A stretch of DNA of 9,204 nucleotides from Methanothrix sp. Its GTDB lineage: Archaea; Halobacteriota; Methanosarcinia; Methanotrichales; Methanotrichaceae. A model generated the notes under the pieces. The model worked only from the letters and a program-made list of their open reading frames with translations. It made no database searches and had not been told where the DNA came from. This document shows, piece after piece, positions 1 to 4,988 of the stretch (the first letter of the stretch is position 1; each line of letters opens with the position of its first letter). Where the stretch lies: the NCBI GenBank assembly GCA_028682845.1, contig JAJRAT010000039.1, positions 1 through 9,204 of the forward strand, given 5' to 3'. Position numbers and translations under genes: made by a program.

Positions 1-70
1 AAATATTTGCCTGGCATTCCATTTCCAGAAAACGAAAGATTCTTATTGCTTAAAACCTCTAGCCACAAAA

Positions 71-76
71 GGAGGG
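71..76 (+). promoter_or_regulatory. Shine-Dalgarno site for the 79-residue gene
   Basis: The bases GGAGGG lie 8 bases before the ATG at 85 and match the archaeal 16S anti-Shine-Dalgarno sequence. They select ATG 85 over an in-frame ATG at 7, which has no such site and would add 26 residues of no recognisable character. Confidence 0.75.
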
Positions 77-84
77 TACTTATA

Positions 85-324
85 ATGAAGTTCGCTGAGT
101 GGACCTATCCCCTGAGGAAGTTCGACGACATCTACTATGCCATCGAGAGGATCGTTTACGGCAAGGGTGAGCTGAAGGGCTTCACCACAGATGACATTTA
201 TAATAACCTCAGGGATAAGCGCTTCTTTAAAGATGCACAGGACATGAACAGATACTTGCTCGAAAACGGGCGCAAATATAAGATCCAAAAAATAGAAGGA
301 GAGGTCTGGGAGCGCTACTACTAG
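85..324 (+). CDS. Small hypothetical protein, 79 residues
   Basis: I do not recognise this gene. It encodes 79 residues, highly charged and rich in Tyr, Asp, Lys and Arg, with no signal peptide or membrane segment, so it is probably cytoplasmic. The central part (about residues 35-70, FTTDDIYNNL onward) has the alternation of a helix-rich domain, and the pattern could fit a small winged-helix fold, but no diagnostic motif is present and that is only a guess. The start at 85 is chosen because GGAGGG sits 8 bases upstream. The gene converges on the sugar nucleotidyltransferase and the two stop codons share a CTAG, so there is no room for a separate terminator between them. Confidence 0.65.
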   Translation: MKFAEWTYPLRKFDDIYYAIERIVYGKGELKGFTTDDIYNNLRDKRFFKDAQDMNRYLLENGRKYKIQKIEGEVWERYY

Positions 325-1592
325 CGCCTCTGCGAACCTTTTTCCGTGAAATAGATATTTCTTTCATCGATTCCGAGCTGTACGAATCTGCCCGTAGCAA
401 GTATGCTATGGCTGTGCTTGAGCGGCGCGACGCGAGTTCCCGCCGCCACCACGGACTCGGCAGGCAAATTTACATTTTCGCCGACGACGGCTACCTGCTT
501 TCCGCCGCTGCCGTTGCCAAGGACGCAGCGCTCCTCGATGGTGGAGTGCCTGCCTACGATGGTGCGCTGGATGCAGGTCATGTGCTGGATATCGGCAAAG
601 CTCATGATCATGCTCTCCCGGATCTCCACGTCTCGCTCGACGATGCTGGTGTGTCCGATGTGAGAATTCTCGATGAGCACGCCCTTCTCGATCTGGCAGT
701 TTCTGCCGATGGATACGTTCCCGACCAGCTCTATATCGCCGGATTCCAGATACCTCTCAATTCTCTGCAGCGTGGAGGGGTGGACCCACTGGTTTGGTCG
801 GTAGTGGTATTTGCGATCGAAGTGCTGCACCTGGCCGCTCAGGCAGTCCATGGCCGCCTGGTGCAGCCGCTCCGGCGTGCCGATGTCCATCCAGTAGCCG
901 GAGATGGGATAGCCATAGACCGGGTAGCCGTGCTCAGTGAGATACGGTATCAGGTCGCCGCCTATGTCGCGGGCCCGCTCGCCCATATTCTGCAGCACAT
1001 CGCGAATCTCGGGAGAGAAAAGGTAGAATGCGGTGTTGATCATGCGGCTCGGCTCGCTTCCAGGCTTCGGTTTTTCCACGAAGCCCAGGATGCGCATGTC
1101 CTTGTCCACGCGAGCCACGCCGTACTGGGAGACGTTCTCCTCCGGCCCCAGCTCCTTGAGAGCCACGGTCAGGATGGGCTTATGCTTGTGATGGAACTCG
1201 ACGATGCTCTGCAGATCGATGTCGATCAGGTTGTCGCCTGAGACCACCAGCAGGTCGTCGTTGATATCGTAGTAGTTCATGCAGTAGCGCATGGAGTCGG
1301 CGCTGCCTTTGTCGTCGTAGAGCGGCTGGTAGCTGAAATCCTGGTGGTCGTTGATGCCCAGGCGCTTGAAGAAGCCCTCGCCGGCTTTGAAGTAGTTGCT
1401 CAGGTTGAGGGTATTGCTCGCGCCCTTGCTGCCCAAGATAAATCTGCGACAGCCTTGGCTGGCCAGCACTCGAAATAGATTGGCAATGATGGCTGTATCG
1501 CACAGCTCTACCAGGGGCTTGGGCTGATCCAGAGTAAGGGGATATAGCCGCGTTCCCGAGCCGCCAACAGTTGCAAGGACCTGGGGAAACAT
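321..1592 (-). CDS. Sugar-phosphate nucleotidylyltransferase (NDP-sugar pyrophosphorylase) with left-handed beta-helix tail
   Basis: The product (423 residues) should couple a sugar 1-phosphate to a nucleoside triphosphate, giving an NDP-sugar for glycan or glycoprotein synthesis in the cytoplasm. The N-terminal nucleotidyltransferase domain shows the signature GGSGTRLYPLT then PKPL (residues 10-27), a metal-binding SGDNLIDIDL (118-127), a VEKP segment (172-175), NTAFYLFSP (186-194) and GYWMDIGTPERL (232-243). Residues from about 284 to 395 contain hexapeptide-like repeats rich in Ile/Val and Gly (GNVSIGRNCQIEKGVLIENS), typical of a left-handed beta-helix as in GMPPB- or GlmU-like enzymes. 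The N-terminus reads VLATVGGSG rather than the usual VILAGG, a mild variation. The base and sugar cannot be assigned from sequence alone. No Shine-Dalgarno site precedes the ATG; a TATA-like element sits 26 bases upstream, so a leaderless mRNA is possible. Confidence 0.88.
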   Translation of the reverse strand: MFPQVLATVGGSGTRLYPLTLDQPKPLVELCDTAIIANLFRVLASQGCRRFILGSKGASNTLNLSNYFKAGEGFFKRLGINDHQDFSYQPLYDDKGSADSMRYCMNYYDINDDLLVVSGDNLIDIDLQSIVEFHHKHKPILTVALKELGPEENVSQYGVARVDKDMRILGFVEKPKPGSEPSRMINTAFYLFSPEIRDVLQNMGERARDIGGDLIPYLTEHGYPVYGYPISGYWMDIGTPERLHQAAMDCLSGQVQHFDRKYHYRPNQWVHPSTLQRIERYLESGDIELVGNVSIGRNCQIEKGVLIENSHIGHTSIVERDVEIRESMIMSFADIQHMTCIQRTIVGRHSTIEERCVLGNGSGGKQVAVVGENVNLPAESVVAAGTRVAPLKHSHSILATGRFVQLGIDERNIYFTEKGSQRR

Positions 1593-1613
1593 GGCTACGG
1601 TGTTGTATTACAC

Positions 1614-1622
1614 AAATATTAA
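1614..1622 (-). promoter_or_regulatory. Putative TATA box for a leaderless nucleotidyltransferase transcript
   Basis: Read on the minus strand this is TTAATATTT, centred 26 bases before the ATG at 1592. That is the usual archaeal TATA-to-start-site distance, so transcription would begin at or very near the start codon. The absence of any purine-rich ribosome binding site before the ATG agrees with this. Inference only. Confidence 0.4.
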
Positions 1623-1647
1623 GGCTGTCGCCTGCGCGCGCTCCGTC

Positions 1648-1740
1648 CTAGTAGCCGCGCATGATCTTCATGATGATGCGGGCGATCATGAAGGCGAGCA
1701 CGAACAGAATGACGTAGAAGGCGATTGTTGCGATATCCAT
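1648..1740 (-). CDS. Small single-pass membrane protein, 30 residues
   Basis: This short reading frame encodes 30 residues beginning MDIATIAFYVILFV and ending MKIMRGY: one hydrophobic helix (about residues 4-21) followed by a basic tail (R, K and R). Of the 29 codons after the start, 25 end in G or C, a strong coding bias compared with the AT-rich surroundings, which is the main reason to call it real. An in-frame ATG at 1758 would add MPDPPN. I prefer 1740 because a TATA-like element lies about 28 bases upstream and neither ATG has a Shine-Dalgarno site. It lies 55 bases upstream of the nucleotidyltransferase gene and just downstream of the truncated toxin gene. Function is unknown; the positive C-terminus suggests an N-out, C-in orientation. 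Confidence 0.55.
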   Translation of the reverse strand: MDIATIAFYVILFVLAFMIARIIMKIMRGY

Positions 1741-1764
1741 GTTTGGTGGGTCTGGCATTTCTGG

Positions 1765-1772
1765 TTTATATG
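1765..1772 (-). promoter_or_regulatory. Putative TATA box for the 30-residue membrane protein
   Basis: Minus-strand CATATAAA is centred about 28 bases before the ATG at 1740 and overlaps the stop codon of the truncated toxin gene. It would fit a leaderless transcript of the small membrane protein, but AT-rich octamers are common here and this remains a suggestion. Confidence 0.3.
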
Positions 1773-1924
1773 TTTGACTGAAGGCCCGCTTTTGCTCTAA
1801 GGAGTTCGAGGTAAACGAAATTCGTGATGCATATGTCTGCATCTTGAAATACCGTCTTAAGAAGGCAGAGGCGATCGACTTTTGCAAGGGTGCTCGCAAT
1901 GTCGCAGTCGAGAATCACCATCAT
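1766..1924 (-). pseudogene. Truncated PIN-domain (VapC-like) toxin gene
   Basis: This 52-residue frame starts MMVILDCDIASTLAKVDRL and ends LRAKAGLQSNI before TAA. It matches the first third of a PIN-domain ribonuclease: the first acidic metal ligand in the LDCD motif (D6/D8), then the NFVYLELLRAK segment with the second conserved acid (E40). Intact PIN domains have about 120-150 residues and need two further acidic residues, which are missing. The DNA after the stop does not resume a PIN sequence in any frame; the small membrane protein gene begins instead. The ATG overlaps the antitoxin stop as ATGA, the coupling usual for toxin-antitoxin pairs, which confirms its origin. It is most likely a deletion remnant without nuclease activity, although a residual peptide could still bind the antitoxin. 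Confidence 0.72.
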
Positions 1925-2217
1925 AACAGTCCAATACGCGCAAGGCGCGTGCGGCTCTCTTCTCCGCTCCCGCTGACCTCAATTTTTATCGATTTTGAAG
2001 CCAGGATATCCTTGAACTCTTCCAGGCTAAGGGAAGCTATATCTGCGGCCTTCCAAAGGGTTACTTTTCCATTCCGGTAGAGGTCTACGGCTATCTCAAT
2101 TCTAAGGCCGGGCTTCAAAGTCAGGAGAGCTCTGACTGCATCTGAGATCACATCCTCTTTGGACCTGTAGACGTCGGCTCGAACCAGAGAATCCAACTCA
2201 TCTTCGACAGAGGCCAT
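1921..2217 (-). CDS. UPF0175-family (VapB-like) antitoxin
   Basis: The product has 98 residues. Residues 8-33 (SLVRADVYRSKEDVISDAVR) resemble the ribbon-helix-helix type start of many small antitoxins, and residues 38-78 (LRIEIAVDLYRNGKVTLWKA, then ADIASLSLEEFKDIL) carry the UPF0175 signature, a helix-turn-helix-like segment with A-x-LYxxGK and AAxxAxLSxxEF. In archaea such proteins normally precede a PIN-domain toxin gene and would bind both the toxin and their own promoter. Here the next gene is that toxin, overlapping by ATGA but truncated, so the antitoxin is an orphan. No Shine-Dalgarno site is visible; AT-rich TATA-like sequence lies about 25-35 bases upstream. The frame itself looks intact. 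Confidence 0.78.
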   Translation of the reverse strand: MASVEDELDSLVRADVYRSKEDVISDAVRALLTLKPGLRIEIAVDLYRNGKVTLWKAADIASLSLEEFKDILASKSIKIEVSGSGEESRTRLARIGLL

Positions 2218-2241
2218 TTTATTATTATAATGGGTGATCTC

Positions 2242-2251
2242 ATTTATTTAA
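2242..2251 (-). promoter_or_regulatory. Putative TATA box for the antitoxin gene
   Basis: Minus-strand ATTAAATAAA is centred about 29 bases before the ATG at 2217 and would serve a leaderless or nearly leaderless transcript. A second AT-rich stretch at 2222-2231 is an alternative. Confidence 0.3.
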
Positions 2252-2358
2252 TTATTCCTGCCTCTGCTTTTCTCTTCTTAATCCGCACTTGCGAGCGACG
2301 GCAGGGCTCAACGGCAGATATGCAGATGATTTCTCACCGGCGGACGTAATCATGCAGC

Positions 2359-2380
2359 CACGCGCGCGCGTGCACACGCG
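2359..2380. repeat. Alternating pyrimidine-purine tract, 22 bases
   Basis: These 22 bases alternate pyrimidine and purine without a break, mostly CG with some CA and TG steps. Such sequence can adopt left-handed Z-DNA under negative supercoiling. It lies in the otherwise gene-free spacer 2218-2557, inside a locally GC-rich patch (about 2339-2440) that contrasts with the AT-rich sequence nearer the antitoxin promoter. Confidence 0.7.
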
Positions 2381-2434
2381 AGCAGGCGGGCGCGGGCCTC
2401 GCGCTCGTGGCCGACGCCCGTGAGGCGAGACGCC

Positions 2435-2513
2435 GGGAACTCCCTCGAAGCAATTGCGTTTGTTGATGTAGACGCAAGCCCGGCTTGCCTTCTTCGTAGA
2501 CAACGAACTTGGG
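2435..2513 (-). pseudogene. Frameshifted remnant resembling a type ISP restriction-modification C-terminus
   Basis: The 340-base spacer 2218-2557 has no intact gene. On the minus strand it contains two adjacent fragments in different frames: PKFVVYEEGKPG (2478-2513), then VYINKRNCFEGVP (2435-2473). The second closely resembles the VYINKxQYFEGVP motif I recall from the C-terminal domain of large type ISP (methyltransferase-helicase) restriction-modification proteins. The first resembles the PKY stretch that often precedes it. The usual continuation (an EVWxFxIGGY segment and then KWLKDRKGR) is not recognisable, the frame changes near 2475, and no start is present, so this is a decayed fragment at best. 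The match is from memory and short; chance similarity is possible. Confidence 0.4.
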
Positions 2514-2557
2514 TAAGTGCGGCTCAGACTGCAATTGCTCGACATTGCATTATTCAG

Positions 2558-3673
2558 CTAAACCGGCGACGCATTGACCGGACCCGAAAGGCGCACGTTG
2601 TTCACTGTGACGATGCCGCTTGCTGTTCCTGAAGGGTGGTTCAGATACATGTCATCCGGATAATCGTAAATGCTGTTGCCGTTGACATCGAAGAATCTGA
2701 TCCTGGCAGTATCCGAGCCGCTGGAAAGGAATCTCGCAAATGCCGGCGTATCGAGTAATTTATTCTGATCGGGGTCGAAGTTGACAACTTTGGTTCCCGG
2801 CAGCATACTGGGCGTGGCATTCAGCCTAACATCATTGGTGCGGATGAGAAGTGCTTGAGACGAAATCGCACTGCCGCTATTGGCGGCTCCATCGACCAGG
2901 AGGCATTGTCCGCCGGTTCTGTTGCTATCGATCTTCACATACCAGGTATCGAGGACATGATAGTAATCCGCCTTGACGCCGTGGATTACTTCTACGACTA
3001 AACCGCGCCAGATTCCGGCAACCTGGGGAATGCCGCCGACGACGTAATCCGTGACCAGCATTTTATAGCCGTCAGTAAATTCAATACAGCTTGTGCGAGG
3101 CACCGACAGTCCGCCGCGATACGGTATCTGCTCCTTGAAATCGTCTCTCTGCGACCCTCTGGACCCTCCAACCAGGCCGGACCCGCCAACAAACAGCGCA
3201 AAGCCGTTCTGGCCGCTCGCCTGGCCTTGCACGGTCATCGCAGTTGTCATATAATTCGGTTCGCAATTATATTGATGCAGGTACACCGGATCTTCGAGAT
3301 CGTATGCCTGGCTGCCGTGAATATTCAGGAAGTTGATGGTGGACGGAAGAAGCGTCAGAGGCTTGTTCATATCAACATCCGAGAATGTTACCTTTGATCC
3401 CGGCGAGTGGTTATCAATGCCGGTAAGCCGAATATCGTTGGCATCAATCAATCCCGCGCAAAATCGGGCGATATGCAGATAAACCGGATCACTCTCGTCA
3501 TATCCCGGCGTCCCGACGTCCCAGAATCCGACCATCGTGCCGGCGGGGGTACAAAAGAGCGGCCTTCCTACATCCAGATCAGTAGACATAACCTTTGTGC
3601 CGAAGCCATAATCGGAACCGTATGCCGTACTTGACATTAAGATTAGAATTGCCAATAGGAAGACCCGAATCAT
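2558..3673 (-). CDS. Exported protein with three internal repeats, the second split by a large insertion
   Basis: The 371-residue product starts with a signal peptide (MIRVFLLAILILMSSTAYG, probable cleavage near residue 19) and has no other membrane segment, so it is probably secreted or cell-surface associated. I do not know its function. A repeat of about 65 residues can be followed by its landmarks: FGTKV, DxD, YDESDPVYLH and NDIRLTG (24-85); PGSKV, DVD, NKPL and YDLEDPVYLH (91-133); and PGTKV, DPD, NKLL, then FDVNGNSIYDYPDDMYLN and NNVRLSG (292-364). The NDIRL end of repeat two appears only at 280-284, so about 145 residues with three Cys (137, 196, 257) are inserted within it. The DVNGNSIYDYPDD loop resembles an EF-hand or dockerin calcium loop. 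The start has AGAGGA 7 bases upstream. Confidence 0.8.
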   Translation of the reverse strand: MIRVFLLAILILMSSTAYGSDYGFGTKVMSTDLDVGRPLFCTPAGTMVGFWDVGTPGYDESDPVYLHIARFCAGLIDANDIRLTGIDNHSPGSKVTFSDVDMNKPLTLLPSTINFLNIHGSQAYDLEDPVYLHQYNCEPNYMTTAMTVQGQASGQNGFALFVGGSGLVGGSRGSQRDDFKEQIPYRGGLSVPRTSCIEFTDGYKMLVTDYVVGGIPQVAGIWRGLVVEVIHGVKADYYHVLDTWYVKIDSNRTGGQCLLVDGAANSGSAISSQALLIRTNDVRLNATPSMLPGTKVVNFDPDQNKLLDTPAFARFLSSGSDTARIRFFDVNGNSIYDYPDDMYLNHPSGTASGIVTVNNVRLSGPVNASPV

Positions 3674-3680
3674 TCTCTTA

Positions 3681-3686
3681 TCCTCT
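3681..3686 (-). promoter_or_regulatory. Shine-Dalgarno site of the 371-residue exported protein
   Basis: Minus-strand AGAGGA ends 7 bases before the ATG at 3673. It is a partial match to GGAGG and supports this start, which also gives a complete signal peptide. Confidence 0.5.
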
Positions 3687-3740
3687 ATCTGCTGTTGATA
3701 CTATCTACGAGGCCAGTCATGACCCTAGTATGTATATACA

Positions 3741-3757
3741 CCTATAAATTCTTTTTG
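3741..3757 (-). promoter_or_regulatory. Candidate BRE and TATA box for the 371-residue exported protein
   Basis: On the minus strand an A-rich stretch (AAAAAGAA) is followed by TTTATAGG, resembling an archaeal BRE plus TATA element. Transcription would start near 3720, giving a leader of roughly 45 bases. A second candidate, TATATACA just downstream (3731-3738), could be used instead. Confidence 0.4.
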
Positions 3758-3924
3758 TAGTAATGATATTGGGAATAGAATATGCATTGAATGAAATCGC
3801 ATCAAGAATAAAGTTAAAAATTAAATGGTTCGGTTTATTAACTAAATAAAATATCGCGGACTTCTAAATTTATTTATAAAATAATGGCTGGAATCATTTT
3901 TCTAAAAATCATATCATACCTCTA

Positions 3925-4005
3925 AAAATTATTTACTAAAATTATTTATTGAAAATTATTTACTAAAATTATTTATTGAAAATTATTTACTAAAAATTAT
4001 TTATA
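3925..4005 (-). repeat. Tandem AT-rich repeat, three 27-base units; possible T-rich terminator on the minus strand
   Basis: Three units follow one another (3925-3951, 3952-3978, 3979-4005). Each consists of AAAATTATTTACT plus AAAATTATTTATTG; the first two units are identical and the third diverges at its end. The array starts 25 bases after the stop of the 187-residue gene and, on that gene's strand, presents a series of AATAATTTT tracts. Archaeal polymerase terminates at T-rich tracts, so this array could serve as a multi-site terminator. The rest of the spacer 3674-4030 is very AT-rich and apart from the promoter of the next gene shows nothing else. Confidence 0.75.
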
Positions 4006-4030
4006 CGAGGATTACTCAAGAATTGCCAAA

Positions 4031-4594
4031 TCAAGACCTGATTGCGGTTGCATTCCCGCTCCGGGAAAGCTTGTTATCATCATAAAGCTCGTAGCTTCCC
4101 TCTAAGCCGCCATCAGTTAGCAGCAGGTCAAGATTATAATCCTGTTTCTGCTTGCTGAGTTTTACCTCCAGGCTCACGGCGTCCTTGGAAACTGAGCCCA
4201 TTGCTGTGGCGGGAAGATCGGCACCGTTTTCCTCAAGGGTTCCGTAGCCTTGCAGCCTATCGCCGGATTGGATGAGTATCAAATCCATCGAGGTTTTCGG
4301 TTCCTGTTGCAGGACCAGCTTCCATTTCCCGGCGAGGTCCGCAACCGGCTCCAATTTTGCGGCTGCTGGCTTTTCCACTTCCGTTTTATTGCTTTCCTGG
4401 TTCTGATTGAGGGAACCATCGGCATTCACGGTTGCGCTTGATCCTGTGGAATCTGCCACGGCATCTTCAAAGATGGGGTCATCTAGGTAATCGGTCGTCT
4501 CGCGAACCACCCATTTGCCGCAGCCGGCCATTGCCTGCGATACCAGCAATGCCGCTACCATAAATACGAATAATAACGCTATACGTGTCTTCAA
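4031..4594 (-). CDS. Exported protein, short paralogue of the neighbouring 407-residue protein
   Basis: The 187-residue product starts with a signal peptide (MKTRIALLFVFMVAALLVSQ, then AMAGC). Cleavage may follow AMA at 23, or Cys25 may be lipid-modified, although MAGC is a weak lipobox. A polar linker follows (about 35-85), then a C-terminal domain (87-187) with the pattern GKWKLVLQ, SMDLILIQSG, GYGTLEENG, ATAMGSVS, GSYELYDD and SGNATAIRS. The same pattern closes the 407-residue protein encoded just upstream, so the two are paralogues. The domain looks like a small all-beta fold; I do not recognise a named family. The start is TTG: GGAGG lies 9 bases upstream and the next in-frame ATG (residue 12) would destroy the signal peptide. 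Binding partner and function are unknown. Confidence 0.8.
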   Translation of the reverse strand: MKTRIALLFVFMVAALLVSQAMAGCGKWVVRETTDYLDDPIFEDAVADSTGSSATVNADGSLNQNQESNKTEVEKPAAAKLEPVADLAGKWKLVLQQEPKTSMDLILIQSGDRLQGYGTLEENGADLPATAMGSVSKDAVSLEVKLSKQKQDYNLDLLLTDGGLEGSYELYDDNKLSRSGNATAIRS

Positions 4595-4603
4595 TTGAAC
4601 GGG

Positions 4604-4608
4604 CCTCC
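4604..4608 (-). promoter_or_regulatory. Shine-Dalgarno site selecting a TTG start
   Basis: Minus-strand GGAGG lies 9 bases before the TTG at 4594. Together with the signal peptide that this start gives, it fixes an unusual start codon. Confidence 0.75.
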
Positions 4609-4640
4609 AGGATTTACTGCTTTCTCTTTTTGCTTATTCA

Positions 4641-4750
4641 AGGTTATTTTTGGTTAATTTTGAATAATATTGGGCAATGCGGGATAATTTCGGATAATTT
4701 TTGACAAGTTCGGATAATTTTTGATAATTTCGGTTTATTTTGGCTAATTT
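4641..4750. repeat. Degenerate 10-base tandem repeat, about 11 units, T-tracts in helical phase
   Basis: From 4641 to 4750 the sequence divides without gaps into 10-base units, most of them variants of CGGATAATTT or TGGTTAATTT. Units at 4691 and 4711 are identical, and all but a few end in TTT. A period of 10 bases places the T-tracts on one face of the helix, which usually bends DNA. The array lies about 45-155 bases upstream of the TTG start of the 187-residue gene. Further ATAATTTTTT and GATAATTG variants at 4779-4798 lose the phase. Confidence 0.7.
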
Positions 4751-4911
4751 ACTTGGAGATTGTTTGTGATTTATTTTTTGATAATTTTTTGATAATTGTT
4801 TAGATATTTTTTTGCCTTTTGGATGCCCTGATTTTTGATTGAAATAATATTTTTTGATTTTTAAGCTTAGATTAATTTATAAATTTATCGGCATATCCAT
4901 GATAGAGGTAC

Positions 4912-4944
4912 GGCAGATCTCAGTTTGAGGATCTGAGATCTGCC
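4912..4944 (-). terminator. Perfect 12-bp hairpin downstream of the 407-residue exported protein
   Basis: GGCAGATCTCAG (4912-4923) and its exact complement CTGAGATCTGCC (4933-4944) flank a 9-base loop. The hairpin begins 44 bases after the stop of the 407-residue gene. No long U tract follows on the minus strand, so it is not a classical intrinsic terminator; it may mark or protect the mRNA 3' end, or be a DNA-binding site. The spacer 4595-4988 also contains the 10-base repeat array and an AT palindrome (AATTTATAAATT, 4874-4885), but no gene that I can see. Confidence 0.5.
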
Positions 4945-4988
4945 ATCTCAAGATTATGCGGGTTGGACCGATGGCTGCTGATTAATCC

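Noticed and set aside
408..1241. Long plus-strand open frame of 277 residues opposite the nucleotidyltransferase gene
   Set aside because: It is the antisense shadow of a clearly assigned enzyme gene; its composition (many Ala, His, Asp, Val) is that of a complementary frame and no motif is present.
1648..1899. An 83-residue version of the small membrane protein starting at 1899
   Set aside because: Its first 47 residues are an out-of-frame reading of the PIN-domain fragment, which has clear homology in its own frame; only the last 30-36 residues show coding bias.
2252..2545. A 97-residue minus-strand open frame across the GC-rich spacer
   Set aside because: It has no ribosome binding site, is Arg/Pro-rich low complexity past residue 40, and only a short part resembles a known motif; treated as decayed sequence.
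3925..4005. Could the AT-rich repeat be a CRISPR array?
   Set aside because: Units are contiguous with no unique spacers, low in complexity and without a dyad repeat; no cas gene is near.
4641..4750. Could the decamer array be a replication origin with iterated binding sites?
   Set aside because: No Orc1/Cdc6 gene and no origin-recognition-box-like G-rich motif is visible nearby; bent promoter DNA is a simpler reading.
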